From Phycicoccus sp. HDW14 (GTDB lineage Bacteria; Actinomycetota; Actinomycetes; Actinomycetales; Dermatophilaceae): a stretch of DNA of 64,000 bases. The stretch is taken from assembly GCF_011383005.1 (NCBI RefSeq), contig NZ_CP049935.1, positions 1,860,001-1,924,000 on the forward strand, in the 5' to 3' direction. The notes below the pieces were generated by a model that saw only the letters and a list, made by a program, of their open reading frames with translations, did no database searches and was not told the origin of the DNA. The stretch's first letter is position 1. Each line of letters opens with the position of its first letter. Made by a program: the position numbers and the translations under genes. Positions 1 to 10,625 of the stretch are shown here, one piece after another.

Positions 1-495
1 GAGGAGCTCGACTCGGCGCGCGAGAAGCTGCCCATCCTCTACGTCGACGCCGTGCCCGTGCGGGTCGACGAGCGGGGCGAGGTCGCGGCCGTCGGTGTGC
101 TGCTGCGCCTCGACGGCGAGGGGAAGGTGTGCCGCGAGCTGGTCTCCGGCCGCGTGCTGCACCACGAGCGGGTGCGCGACGCCCTGCTGCGGCACATCGA
201 GAAGGACCTCGGGCCGGTCGCCCTCCCCCGCATCCCCGCGTCGCCCCAGCCGTTCACCGTCGCCGAGTACTTCCCGACGCCCGGCGTGACGCCCTTCCAC
301 GACCCCCGCCAGCACGCGGTGTCGCTGGCCTACGTCGTACCCGTCGCCGGCGACTGCGCACCCCAGAACGACGCGCTCGACCTCACCTGGCTCACGCCCT
401 CGCAGGCCCTCGACCCCGGCGTCCAGGCCGAGATGGAGCGCGGCCACGGGGTGCTGCTGCGCCAGGCGCTGGCCCACCTCGGCCACTCCGTCTGA
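1..495 (+). CDS. NUDIX hydrolase family protein (DUF4916-like), 5' truncated
   Basis: The frame is open from the first base of the window, so the N-terminus lies outside; 164 codons are visible, ending at TGA 493-495. The visible start ELDSAREKLPILYVDAVPVR and the later segments GVLLRLDGEGKVCRELVSGR and EYFPTPGVTPFHDPRQHAVSLAYVVPV resemble actinobacterial NUDIX-fold proteins annotated as DUF4916. I do not see a clean catalytic Nudix box (GX5EX7REUXEEXGU), so hydrolase activity is not assured. Probably only a few N-terminal residues are missing, because DUF4916 proteins are about 160-175 aa. The family assignment rests on recall of family sequences and not on an alignment. Confidence 0.7.
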   Translation, partial: EELDSAREKLPILYVDAVPVRVDERGEVAAVGVLLRLDGEGKVCRELVSGRVLHHERVRDALLRHIEKDLGPVALPRIPASPQPFTVAEYFPTPGVTPFHDPRQHAVSLAYVVPVAGDCAPQNDALDLTWLTPSQALDPGVQAEMERGHGVLLRQALAHLGHSV

Positions 496-515
496 CCGGC
501 GCGGACCGGAGGGAT

Positions 516-590
516 CCGGCTCGCGAGCCGTGCTGCCGGTCGCGAACCGGGTCGACGCGGCTCGCGAGCACCACTCCGGCCGGCGAGCCC
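516..590. repeat. Cluster of palindromic CGGCTCGCGAGCCG-like motifs
   Basis: A perfect 14-bp palindrome CGGCTCGCGAGCCG lies at 517-530. It is followed by related imperfect copies at 536-550 (CCGGTCGCGAACCGG), 558-570 (CGGCTCGCGAGCA) and 577-590 (CGGCCGGCGAGCCC). The CGCG or CGGCG cores begin at 522, 541, 563 and 581, that is 18-22 bp apart, about two helical turns. The cluster ends just upstream of the -35 of the VOC gene, so it may be a multi-site operator. No regulator is visible nearby, and function is inferred from spacing only. Confidence 0.4.
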
Positions 591-604
591 TGTCTACGGG
601 GGGT

Positions 605-641
605 CTTGACCGGCACGGCCGGCGCGACCACTGTGGCGGTC
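605..641 (+). promoter_or_regulatory. Sigma-70-type promoter of a leaderless VOC gene
   Basis: TTGACC at 605-610 and CACTGT at 629-634 are separated by 18 bp. The -10-like hexamer ends 7 nt before the ATG at 642. There is no Shine-Dalgarno-like purine run between them, so transcription probably begins at or next to the start codon. This supports 642 as the start. Confidence 0.55.
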
Positions 642-1118
642 ATGCCGCAGTTCTCCGGGCTCAACCACGTGTCGCTCAGCGTCACCGACCTCGACGCGAG
701 CGAGGGCTTCTACACACGGCTGCTGGGCTTCCGGCGCATCCTCGACGTCGGGTACGCGCGCATCTGCATCCACCAGGGCACCGGTTTCGTCCTGGCCCTC
801 GTGCGGCACGAGAAGGGCCGCGGCGAGCGGTTCACCGAGCTGACGACTGGGCTGGACCACCTCGGGTTCGCCGCCGCCGACCGCGACGAGCTCGTCGAGT
901 GGGCCGCGCGGATGGACCAGCTCGGCGCCGAGCACTCCCCGGTGCAGGACATGCCCCTCGGGTACCACCTGAACTTCCGCGACCCCGACGGCATCGCCCT
1001 CGAGCTCCAGGCCCCGACCGCGGCGTACTCCGCCGTGCTCGCCGACGTCGCGACCCGCGAGGTCTCCGACGAGGAGGTCGCGGCGCTGGCCGCCCGCCTG
1101 CTCGGCCCGCCCGCCTGA
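642..1118 (+). CDS. VOC family (glyoxalase/bleomycin-resistance/dioxygenase fold) protein
   Basis: 158 aa. It opens with MPQFSGLNHVSLSVTDLDAS, the first beta-alpha-beta of a VOC module, and has a second module around GLDHLGFAAADRDELVEWAARM. Candidate metal ligands are H9 in the first module, H in GLDHLGF, and E near the end in DPDGIALELQAP, a typical VOC metal-site triad. The reaction cannot be read from sequence; members include glyoxalase I, fosfomycin thiol transferases and extradiol dioxygenases. It stands alone and converges with plsC. The start is set by the promoter 7 nt upstream. Confidence 0.85.
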   Translation: MPQFSGLNHVSLSVTDLDASEGFYTRLLGFRRILDVGYARICIHQGTGFVLALVRHEKGRGERFTELTTGLDHLGFAAADRDELVEWAARMDQLGAEHSPVQDMPLGYHLNFRDPDGIALELQAPTAAYSAVLADVATREVSDEEVAALAARLLGPPA

Positions 1119-1242
1119 CGCCGACCGCCTGACCCCGGGCCCCGGGCCCTGACGCACGCGAGTCGGTTGGCCGCGTCCGAGCCCCCTGCAGGAGGCTCGC
1201 GCGGCGGGAACCGTCTCGGGCGACGCCGGAGCGACCGCTCGC

Positions 1243-1995
1243 TCAGCCGGTGAACTTGTCCCGGGTGCGCTTCATGTCGGACTCGTCGGCCTCGTGGGCG
1301 GCCTCGGGCGTCGGCGCCGTGCCCCCGAGCCGGGCGGGCACCCAGCGCAGGTCCTCGCCGGTGAGGGTCGGGTAGGCGGCCTGCTGCACGTCGAGCTGGG
1401 CCTGCATGGCGGCCTTGACCCGCGCCGTGGCCTCCTCGACGTTCTCGCGTCGCCCGATCTCCAGCGGCTCACCGACCGCGATCATCACGGGGATGTTGGC
1501 CCGGCCCATGTGCTTGGGCAGGTCCTTGGTCCACACCCGCTGCCCGCCCCAGATCGTCGTCGGCAGCACCGGCACGCCGGCCACCTGGGCCATCTTCACG
1601 GCGCCGGGCTTGAACTCCTTGAGCTCGAACGAGCGGGACATCGTCGCCTCCGGGAAGACCCCGACGATCTCGCCGCCCTTGAGCGCGTGGATGGCGTCCT
1701 TGAAGGCCTGCCCACCCCGGTGCCGGTCGACGGGGATGTGGCCCATCCCGCGCATCAGCGGCCCGGACACCCGGTGGGCGAAGATCGACTTCTTGGCCAT
1801 GAACCGCACGTAGCGGCGGTGCGGCCAGGCCGGCAGCCCGGCGTACATGAAGTCGAGGTAGGACGTGTGGTTGATCGCCATGACCGCGCCACCGACGCGC
1901 GGCACGTGCTCCTCGCCGGTGATCGTCAGCCGAGTGCCCTGCAGGAAGAACAGCGTCTTCGCCGCGTGGATGACGGGGCGGTACACGGGCTCCAT
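1243..1995 (-). CDS. plsC: 1-acyl-sn-glycerol-3-phosphate acyltransferase (PlsC family)
   Basis: 250 aa. It transfers an acyl group to lysophosphatidic acid at the membrane in phospholipid synthesis. Visible acyltransferase motifs are NHTSYLD (NHX4D, catalytic His and Asp) at about residue 42, the glycerol-phosphate-binding FPEATMS at about 115, and GVPVLPTTIWG further on. The length is normal for the family. The ATG at 1995 lies 6 nt after a TAGGCT hexamer (complement of 2002-2007), so the message is probably leaderless; this promoter sits against the stop codon of eccC on the same strand, 14 bp upstream. The C-terminal tail is hydrophilic. The exact acceptor substrate in vivo is inferred from the family. 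Confidence 0.9.
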   Translation of the reverse strand: MEPVYRPVIHAAKTLFFLQGTRLTITGEEHVPRVGGAVMAINHTSYLDFMYAGLPAWPHRRYVRFMAKKSIFAHRVSGPLMRGMGHIPVDRHRGGQAFKDAIHALKGGEIVGVFPEATMSRSFELKEFKPGAVKMAQVAGVPVLPTTIWGGQRVWTKDLPKHMGRANIPVMIAVGEPLEIGRRENVEEATARVKAAMQAQLDVQQAAYPTLTGEDLRWVPARLGGTAPTPEAAHEADESDMKRTRDKFTG

Positions 1996-2009
1996 GCCCG
2001 CAGCCTAGG

Positions 2010-5000
2010 TCAGTCGTGCCTCGGGGGCTGCCACGCGGTCTGGAAGACCTGGTCGCCGAGGTCGCGCGAGATGATGCGGGCGCGCCCGGGCGGCTGCACC
2101 GAGGCCTTGACGCGGCCGATGAGCATCCCCTCGTCGGCGCTGCCCGAGAGCAGGACGCCCGGCGAACCGAGGTCGCGCACGGTCTGGAGCACCGGCTCGA
2201 ACAGGGCGCGCGAGGCGCCACCGGTGCGCCGCGTGAGGACCAGGTGCAGCCCCACGTCGCCGGCCTGGGCCAGCATCGGCACGAGCGGACGCAGCGGCGA
2301 GCCCGACGAGGTGACGACGAGGTCGTAGTCGTCGACGAGGAAGTAGACCTCGGCCCCCGACCACCACGAGCGCGACCGCAGCTGCTCAGGGGTGACGTCC
2401 GGGCCGGGCAGGCGGCTGCGGAGGAAGTCGGCGATGCCCTCGACGGCCGCGACGGTCTGCTCCTCGGTGGTCAGGTACTCCCCGACGTGGGCCTCGGGCA
2501 GCTCGCCAAGCAGGCCGCGCCGGTAGTCGACGACGAACAGCCTCGCCTCGGCCGGCGTGTGCAGGCGGGCGACCTCGTGGGCGACGGTGCGCAGGAACGC
2601 GGTCTTGCCGCTGTCGCCGTCGCCGAGCAGGTAGAGGTGCGGCTCCTCGGCGAGGTCGAGGCCGATGGGCGCGAGGTTGGCCTCGTCGACCCCGAGCAGC
2701 AGCCGACGGTCGTCCGGGCCGGCGAGCTCGCGGACGGCCTCGAGGGTGATCTCGTCGGGGAGCAGCCGCAGCTTCGGGCCGCGGGGCCCCTGCCACGCGG
2801 CGTTGACCCGGGTGACGAGGTCCTCGACCCCGTCGCCGAGGTCGTCGACACTGCCCCGGTCGTCGATGCGCGGGACGGCCCCGAGGAAGTGGTGCTTGGT
2901 CATCGTCAGGCCGCGCCCCGGCCGCCCCTTCGGCACGTTGGCCGCGACCTTGCGGTCGACCTCGGAGTCGGTGGGGTCGCCGAGCCGCAGCTCGACGCGG
3001 GTGCCGAGGACGTCGCGGATCTGGTTGCGGAAGTCCATCCAGCGCGAGGTCGTGACGACGACGTGGACCCCGAAGGTCAGGCCGCGACCGGCGAGCTCGG
3101 TGATCTGCCCCTCGAGCTCGTCGAACTCGGCGCGCACGGTGGGCCAGCCGTCCACGACGAGGAAGACGTCGCCGTAGCCGTCGTCGACCCGGCCCTCGGC
3201 CCGGCGACGCCGGTAGGTCTCGATGGAGTCGATGCCGTGGGTGCGGAAGTAGGACTCCCGGGCGTCGACGATGCCGCGGATCTCGGCAACGAGCCGGCGC
3301 ACGACCTCGGGCTCGCTGCGGTTGGCGACGCCGGCGACGTGGGCCAGCTTGGCCAGCGGCGTGAAGGTGCCGCCCCCGAAGTCGAGGACGTAGACCTGGC
3401 TCTCGAGCGGGGTCGTCGTCAGGGCGATGGCGGCGACGACGGTGCGCGCGAAGGTCGAGCGGCCGGAGCGCGGCCCGCCGACGACGGCGACGTGACCGGC
3501 GGCCCCGCTGAGGCGCAGCACGTACAGCTCGCGACGCTGCTCGAGCGGGCGGTCGACGATGCCGACCGGTAGCACGTAGTCGCCGCGGTCGCGCCACGAG
3601 CGGCTGACGAGCCCCAGCTCGGGGTCGGCGACGAGGTCGCGGAAGAGCTGGTCCATCGAGTGAGGCACGTCGAGCGGCGGGAGCCAGACCTGGTGTGCCG
3701 GACGGCCCTTGCCACGCATCCGGGACACGGCGATGTCGAAGACGGCGCGCTCCTCGGCGGTCTCGACGGCGGCCACCTCGACCGGCTCGACGCTGCCCCG
3801 GCGACCACCGGTGACCGGCGCCAGGGTGAACGGGAGGATCTCGGTGGACGTGCTCGGCGCACCCGGCTCGGCGGCCGCGCGCCGGCGACGGCCCTTCGGC
3901 GGCCCGGAGACGTAGGCGGCCTTGAACTTCGTGAGCGTGGTCTGGTCGGGCTTGAGGTAGCCCAGGCCCGGGACCGGCGGCAGCTCGTAGGCGTCGGGGA
4001 CGCCGATGACCGTGCGCGACTCGCCGGCCGAGAAGGTGCGCAGACCGATGCGGTACGACAGGTGCGACTCCAGCCCGCGCAGGCGCCCCTCCTCGAGGCG
4101 CTGCGACGAGAGCAGCAGGTGCATCGAGAGCGAGCGCCCGAGGCGTCCGATGGCGACGAACAGGTCGGCGAACTCGGGCTTGGCGGCGAGCAGCTCGGAG
4201 AACTCGTCGGCGACGATGAGCAGCGCGGGCAGCGGCTCGAGGTCGGCACCGCCGGCCCGGGCGCGCTCGTAGTCGGTGACGTTGGCGAAGTTGCCGGCCG
4301 AGCGCAGCAGCTCCTGGCGGCGGGTCATCTCGCCCTGCAGTGCGTCCTGCATGCGCTCGACGAGGGTGAGCTCCTGGCCGAGGTTGGTGATGACCGCCGA
4401 GACGTGCGGCATGTCGGCCATCCCGGCGAACGTCGCACCACCCTTGAAGTCGACGAGGACGAAGTTCAGCGCCTCCGGCGAGTGCGTCATCGCGAGCGCG
4501 AGCACGAGGGTGCGCAGCAGCTCGGACTTGCCCGAGCCGGTGGCGCCGATGACCAGGCCGTGCGGGCCCATGCCCTGCTGGGCGGACTCCTTGATGTCGA
4601 GCGCGACGGGAAGTCCCTTCTCGTCGACGCCGATCGGGACGCGGAGGCGGTCGCGCTGGAGCCGGGCGCGCCACGCGGTGTCGGTGTCGAAGTCGCGGAC
4701 GTCGCCGGTACCCAGCAGGTCGACGAGCTCGGTGGAGGCCGAGAGGGCGTCGCGCGCCTCGGGCTCGTCGGCGGTGTAGCGCGGAGCGAGCCGGCGCGCG
4801 GCGGCCTCGGCGCGGGTGGTCGAGACCTGGTCGGCGACCCCGTGCGCGACGCCGCGGGCCAGGCTGATGATCTCGAGCGGCGCGGTGCCGACGCGGGGGC
4901 CGCCCTCGGCACGCTGCCCGACCGCCAGGCGCAGCGTGGTCGAGGAGTCGAGCTCGCCCCACTGCTCGGGGAGGTCGAGGACGGTGACGCCGAGGACGCC

Positions 5001-5992
5001 GTCGGAGGTGACGACCGGGTTGCCCGGCGGCACGTGGCCGCCGTCGACGACGAGGAGGACGTGCGGCAGGGAGGGCCGGTCGGAGGGGCCGAACCGCGGC
5101 CGCTCGACGATCTCCTGGGGCAGCAGCGGCAGGAGGTCGTGCACCGACTCGCCGACGAGCCGCACCGGCCCGACGGCGTCCTGCTCGCGCGGGCTGAGCG
5201 CGTGCGGCAGCCACTTGAGCCACTCCCACTCCGCGCGGGCCTCGCGCGAGACGAGCGCGGCGACGACGAGGTCGTCGGGGCCGTGCTGCATCGCGGCCTG
5301 GAGGACGACCGAGCGGGCCAGCGAGCGGGCGGTGTCGGCGTCGCCGGTGACCTCGACGTGCGGCCAGGCCCGCAGCGCGACCGACGCCGGGAGCCCGGGC
5401 TGGACGCGGTGGGTGGACAGCAGCCGGTGCAGGCCGGAGGCGGCGACGGGGTCGAGCTGGGCGAGCGGGGCGGTCTCGGGGGCCTCGAGCTCGAGGCAGA
5501 GCGGCTGCGCGGTGGTGCCCATCCGCACCTGGAGGAAGTCGCCGTCGGACGGCTGGCGCTCCCAGACACGGCTGCCCTCGGCGGCGATGACGGGCAGGGC
5601 ACCGGGGTCGGGGTAGTCCCAGAGGGCGGCCTCGCGCTGGCGGGACGCGGCGTCGCGGATGGTCTCGCGGACCTCGGCGAGGTAGGCGAGGTACTCACGG
5701 CGGGCGGCGACGACCCCGGCCGAGTGCTGCTGGCGCTGGCGCACGCCGCTCGCCGCGACGAACCCCACGCTCGCGACGAGGAACATCCCGGCGGTGAACC
5801 AGGCCCGCGCCCCCGACTGGGACAGGGCGACGAAGCCGATGGAGCCGAGCGAGCCGAGCATCGGGACCGCCTGCATGAGCAGGCCGCTGGCCCCTCGGAC
5901 GGCGTGATCTCCGGAGGTGGCTGGAGGACGATCCGCCCCGACGGCACCTCGGGTGCCTTCTCGCGGGCGCCGCCGCGCGCGGCCACCGTCAT
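2010..5992 (-). CDS. eccC: Type VII secretion ATPase EccC (FtsK/SpoIIIE family); frame break near 5891-5894
   Basis: This is the motor of the ESX machine; it binds WXG100 substrates and drives their export. Corrected length is about 1327 aa. The start MTVAARGGAREKAPEVPSGR at 5992 follows a strong GGAGGGGA site. Two membrane segments lie near residues 35-80, followed by three FtsK-like ATPase domains with P-loops GATGSGKSELL (D1), GGPRSGRSTFA (D2) and GDGDSGKTAFL (D3); D1 also has FVLVDFKGGATF. The N-terminal 34 codons are in another frame from the rest; one extra G in the run complementary to CCCC 5891-5894 joins ITPSEG to ASGLLMQAV. It is divergent from the eccD-like gene, with a 110-bp promoter region between. 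Confidence 0.93.
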
Positions 5993-6102
5993 TCCCGTCC
6001 CCTCCCACGTCGTGCTGCCGGACGGGCCCACGCTACCCGTGGATACTGTTCCTCGCGGGCACTGGGCGCACCTCGCGGCCAGCACGACACGGGGAGGGGA
6101 TC

Positions 6103-7673
6103 ATGGCCGAGCCGACGCAGCAGCTGACCCTCGTCGCGGACGAGCGGCGCTACGACCTCGTCGTCCCCGTGGGCACCCGGGTCACCGAGGTGCTGTCCGT
6201 CCTCGGCATCTCCTCGAGTGCCGCCCCGAGCTCGGTCGCCACGGCTGCCGGCCACGTCTACGGCCCCCAGGACCGCCTCGGCGAGGAGCTGCCGGCCGGG
6301 TCGGTGCTCACCGTCGTGCGCACCACGACCCACCGCCTCCACCGCGAGGTCGTCAGCCTCGACCGCTCCTCCTCCGCCCCGGGTGGGCGCGCGGCCGGGC
6401 CGTCGTGGGCCGGGGGCTCGCGGGCGCCGGCGGCCCCCGACCGCGCCGGTGTCTCCCTCGTCGACGACTCCACCCGGCGCCGCGACGAGGTCGACGACGG
6501 CGAGGCCACGGTCAGCCGGGCCGCGCTGCACGCCGAGCGCCGTCGGCGGGGCCGCCGTCCGCGTCGTCGCGGCGGCCGCGGGCTCGACGTCGGGCCGGCC
6601 CTCGTCGCCGGCACCGCGCTGGTCAGCGTCGTCGGCGGGGTGCTCGCGCTCGCCGTGCCGGCCGGCGACGCCGCGGGCGTGCTCGGCTCGACCCCCGCCC
6701 GCTGGGCCGCGGCCGGCCTGCTGCTCGCGGCCGCGGTGGCCGCCACCCTCCTCACGCCCCGTCACCGCGAGGGCGGCGCGGTCGTCCGGCTCGCCGGGGC
6801 CCCCGCCCTGGCCGTCGCCGCCGGGCTCGCCGCCCCGTTCGCCGAGTCGCCGTCGCGCGTCGCCGTCTCCGTCACCGTCGCCGCGGCGCTCGGAGCGGTG
6901 GTCCTCGCGCTCGCCTCCTCCGACGGCTCCCCCGCCGACCGGGCCGAGCGCACGGCCACGGCGTGCCTCGGGGGGGTCGCGGTCGTCGTCGCGTTCACGG
7001 TGCTCACCGGGCAGCCGCTGGCCGCCGCCGCGGCGGTGCTCGTCGGGCTCGCGCCCGTCGTGGTCCGCGCGCTGCCGAGCGCCAGCCTCGACGTCGATCC
7101 CACCCAGCTCCTCGACACCGACCGCCTCTCGACGACGGTCTGGTCGGTGCGCGAGCGGCACGCGCCGCGGCGCCGCCGGGTCACCGGCCCCGACGTACGC
7201 GACCGCGTGGCCCAGGCCCGGTCGGTGGTCTCGGTCGGCACGGCCTACCTGTCCCTGCTCGCGGCCGTCGCCGGCTGGGCCCTGGCCCTGTCGCCGCCGC
7301 TGTCCACCGTCGCGCCGTGGGCCCGGTGGACCGTCCTCGCCGGGGCCGCGGTCGCCCTGGGCTACCAGTCCCGGCACGTGCGCGACCGGCTGGCCCGCTA
7401 CGCGATGCTCGCCGCGTCCGCCTCGCTCACCGCCGCGACCTCGGTGGCGCTCGTCGACTGGGACGGCGGGTGGCGCTGGCCGCTCGTGGGCGTGGCCGTG
7501 CTCCTCGGGGTCGTGGGCGTCGTCGCGGCGGTGGCCATCGCGGGCGGCTGGGCCTCGACCCGCCTCTCGCGCACCGCCGACCGGCTCGAGGCGCTCGCGG
7601 TCGTCACGGTGCTCCCGCTCGGCGTGCTCGCCGCGGGGCCGTGGAAGCGCTGCGGCGCCTCACCTCGGGCTGA
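6103..7673 (+). CDS. EccD-like type VII secretion membrane protein, second paralogue; frame break near 7635-7638
   Basis: About 523 aa after repair. The N-terminal 75 residues (TLVADERRYDLVVPVGTRVTE onward) fit the ubiquitin-like YukD domain of EccD. A long basic linker with [13 protein letters not shown] follows, then ten or eleven hydrophobic segments from about residue 165 to the end. Order and size match EccD, but the cytoplasmic linker is longer and more basic than in the gene at 12197. The stop is read in frame only if one G is added to GGGG 7635-7638, giving the ending LAAGAVEALRRLTSG. The start has a strong GGGGAGGGGA site. It could serve as the second half of an EccD heterodimer or replace a missing EccE; that is inference. 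Confidence 0.8.
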
Positions 7674-7705
7674 GGGGAGGCGCCGCAGGCGTCGTCGGGG
7701 TCGGG

Positions 7706-9117
7706 TCAGCGCCACACGGGCGGCGTGGCGTCGTCCTCGCCCTCGAACCAGGTCTCCTCGTCCTCGTGGGTGAGGAAGTCGACGTCCTCGGGACGACCGT
7801 CCTTGTCCTTCTTGCCGCCCCGACCGCCCGCACCCGACCCGGCGGCCACGCCCGCGCGACCGCCGCGCGAGCCCTCGCCGAGCTTCGGCACGCCGTAGCG
7901 CCCCGCTCCCCGGGCTCCGCGCACGCCGCCGGTGCCGCGACCGCCGCCGCGCCCGGCCGAGCCCTGGCCGCCGGCGACCATGCCGCCACGACCGGCCGTG
8001 CCACCGCGCCCGGCGACACCGCCGCGCCCCGCGGCCCCGGTGCTGCCACCGGCGACGAGCGAACCACGGCCGCCAGCACCCAGGGCGCCCCCACCGAGCT
8101 TGCCGAGCATGCCCTTGCCGAGCATCGCGGCGCCGCCGGCGAGCATCCCGCCGCCGACCGCGCCGGCACCGGTGCCCCCGCCGATGCCGCCCCCGGTGGA
8201 GCCGCCGCCGCCCGGGCTCGTGCCCGCCCAGTCGGGGGTGCCGGGGCCGGTGGGCGTCGTCGTGCCGACGGTGCCGCCGTCGAGGTCGACCCCGGGGTCG
8301 ACGGGATCGACCGGGACGATGACGACCGGCGGCTCGACCTCCGGCGGGATGTAGCCGGTGCAGATCGGGTAGTCCGTCGGGCCCGTGGTCGGGGCGGGGT
8401 CGTGGTGTTCCCGCCCCCCGTGCCGCCACCGGTGGGCGCGACGTAGCCGCCACCGCTCGGGCCACCGCCCGGCGGCCTCGAACCGCCGCCCCCACCGCCG
8501 CCGGAGCTGCTCGGGGTGATGGTGACCGCGTCCTTCTGGGCCTCGACGGGCATCTCCTTCGCGGCGTCCGTGATGTCGCCCCGGAACGCGGCGAGCACGG
8601 CCGCGGCCTGCTGCTCGCGCTGCTCGCGCTGGGCGGCGACGGCGGCGTCGTAGGCCTGCTGGTCGAAGACCTTGCCGTCGGGCACCGGCTGGTTGCCCTG
8701 GCGCGCCTGGGTCTTCTCGTAGGAGCTGCGGTCGACGTCGGTCGAGATCGGGCGCACGGTGTTCTGGTAGGCCTGCCGTGCGTTGTCGGCCGCCTCGGCC
8801 GCCTTCGTGAGGCCGCGCTTGATGCCGCGGATCTCCTCGGCGCGCGTGTCGAGCTGCGAGGCGAGGGTCTGCAGGGTCGCGTAGGCGCTGTCGGCCGCCG
8901 GGCCCTGCCACGGCCGGTCGGCCCCCTTGAGCTTGCTCATGACGCTGCGCACCTCGGCGGCGAGGTTGCTCACCGTGTCGGAGGTCGTGCCCCAGTCGTC
9001 GGCCGTCATCCGCACGAGCACCGCCGAGAAGCCGTAGATGTCGTGGAGCGTCGTCTCGTGCGGGCCTGCGTCGCCGGGCAGTGGCGGGTAGCCGGGGCCC
9101 TCGTCGGGAATGACCAT
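7706..9117 (-). CDS. WXG-like, glycine-rich ESX-locus protein; frame break near 8391-8394
   Basis: About 470 aa. Residues 1-230 look helical, with a WXG-like turn (RPWQGPAADSAY, about residue 72) and heptad-rich stretches such as LASQLDTRAEEIRGIKRGL, so this part may be a secreted or chaperone-bound ESX helical hairpin. From about residue 235 it becomes low-complexity: Gly runs, Pro-rich PPEVEPPVVIVPVDPVDPG, then AGRGG-type repeats, closing with an acidic tail (EDVDFLTHEDEETWFEGEDD). It is last in the five-gene operon and starts by a TGATG overlap with the mycosin. Adding one base at 8391-8394 is needed to keep one frame. It plays the part that PPE or large LXG-type substrates play in other ESX loci; no toxin domain is visible. 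Confidence 0.7.
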
Positions 9118-10625
9118 CAGTGCTTCCTCCCCTCGGCGCCCAGGGCGCCGTCCGTCGTGGTCGTGGTCGTGGTGGAGTCGGTGGGGCCCTCCGGGCCCGG
9201 TGCGCCGGCCGGCGTCGCGGCGGACGGGCTGGAGCCGCGCCGGCCGAGCAGGTACGCGCCGCCGGCCGCGAGGAGGACCAGGACGAGCACGCCGACGCCG
9301 ATCGGGAGCCAGGGCGTGCCGGACCCCTCGTCGGTCCGGGCCGGGGCCGCCGCCTGCGCCGAGGGTGAGGAGGCCGTGGGCGAGGCCGTGGGGGTGGCCG
9401 ACGACGAGGCCGAGGGGCTGCCCGACCCGGTGGCGGCGGCGATCTGCTCGCGCGTCGGGTCGGCGGCCGAGTTGTCGCGGACGAACGGGTTGTCCGTCGG
9501 CAGCGTCGTGGGGTCGACCCGCACGGCGTCCGCGGGGTCGAAGATGCCCCAGCCGTAGGCGGCGTTCGGCGTCTTGACCGTCGGGAGGTCGGTGCCCGAG
9601 CGGCGGAACCACGTCTCGTAGCCGCCGCCCTTCTTCGGGCGCAGGCCGACGGTGTCCTTGACGGCCTGCAGCACCTGACCGGCACCGGCGTCGGGGTGGG
9701 CCGAGCGCATCGCGGCGATGCCTCCGCTGACCAGCGCCGTCGCGATGGAGGAGCCGGACACGACGGTGTCGCTGTGCCACCCGGAACCGTCGTAGCTGCC
9801 CGCCATGACGTCCTTGCCCGGCGCGGTGAGGCCGATGAACGAGCTGTTGTGCACGGCGAAGTCGGGGATCCGGCCGGCCCGGTCGACGCTGTTGACGAGC
9901 ACGACGCCGTTGCCGAGGCCGGGCCACTGCGGGTCGGTGCGCGTGTTCGGGGTGCCCGCCACGACGACCGCGTCGCCGCGGTAGGCGGCCAGGAGGCTCT
10001 CGATCATGTCCTCGTCGAACCCGGCGATGAGGCTGATGCTGATGACGTCGGCGCCGTCCTCGGCGGCCTGGGCCATCGCGTCGGCGATCGCCTGGTCGAT
10101 GTTGTCGCCGCCCGCCTTACGCATGACGCACTGGTTCTCGCCGTCGGTGCCCCGGTAGAGCACGGCGTAGTGGCGGATCCTCACGTCGGGGGCGATGCCG
10201 AGGATGCCCCGGCCGCCCCGGCCGGTGCCCTTGCCGGTGCCGGCGATGAGCGAGGCCATGCTCGTGGCGTGCTCGGCGACCTTGCCCTTCGCGGACGGTG
10301 ACAGGAGGCGGCCCGTGGCCCCGCCGGGGGTCTCGCAGTAGCTGCGGCTGGAGACGACCTTGCCGCGCAGCTCGGGGACGGTGGGGTCGATCGGGCCGTC
10401 GATGACCGCGACGGTGACGCCCTTGCCGGTGCCGGAGCGGTTCAGCGCGTCGACGCCCATCGCCGACCGCCACCACTCGCCCGGGAGGGGCGCGTCCGCG
10501 GCCCGCACCGGCCCCGTCGCCGCCCGGGGCGCCGCCTGGGCTCCCGCGGGGACGACGGCGGCACCGCCGACCCCCGCCACGAGGGCGAGGGCCAGGGCGG
10601 TGTGCCGGAGGCGGGCTCGGGACAT
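9117..10625 (-). CDS. Subtilisin-like serine protease, type VII secretion mycosin (S8), first copy
   Basis: 502 aa, intact. A signal peptide (LALALVAGVGGAAVVPAGAQA) leads into an S8 domain with catalytic Asp76 (VAVIDGPID), His119 (AEHATSMASLIAG) and Ser293 (SGSSIATALVSGG). A Ser/Thr/Ala-rich linker follows, then one transmembrane segment (PIGVGVLVLVLLAAGGAYLL) and a Thr-rich tail. This is the anchored layout of mycosins, which act on the outer face of the membrane and stabilise the ESX channel. The domain is less typical than the copy at 14855: the Asp motif reads DGPID in place of DSG. It is joined to both neighbours by single-base TGATG overlaps, which implies translational coupling. Its role in processing the flanking substrates is inference. 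Confidence 0.85.
   Translation of the reverse strand: MSRARLRHTALALALVAGVGGAAVVPAGAQAAPRAATGPVRAADAPLPGEWWRSAMGVDALNRSGTGKGVTVAVIDGPIDPTVPELRGKVVSSRSYCETPGGATGRLLSPSAKGKVAEHATSMASLIAGTGKGTGRGGRGILGIAPDVRIRHYAVLYRGTDGENQCVMRKAGGDNIDQAIADAMAQAAEDGADVISISLIAGFDEDMIESLLAAYRGDAVVVAGTPNTRTDPQWPGLGNGVVLVNSVDRAGRIPDFAVHNSSFIGLTAPGKDVMAGSYDGSGWHSDTVVSGSSIATALVSGGIAAMRSAHPDAGAGQVLQAVKDTVGLRPKKGGGYETWFRRSGTDLPTVKTPNAAYGWGIFDPADAVRVDPTTLPTDNPFVRDNSAADPTREQIAAATGSGSPSASSSATPTASPTASSPSAQAAAPARTDEGSGTPWLPIGVGVLVLVLLAAGGAYLLGRRGSSPSAATPAGAPGPEGPTDSTTTTTTTDGALGAEGRKH

Noticed and set aside
3660-7673. A 1337-codon plus-strand open frame running antisense across eccC
   Set aside because: It is a shadow of the GC-rich codon pattern: low-complexity Arg/Gly/Ala/Asp sequence without family motifs. 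Only its last codons (GAVEALRRLTSG) are real, as the end of the eccD-like gene after a frame break.
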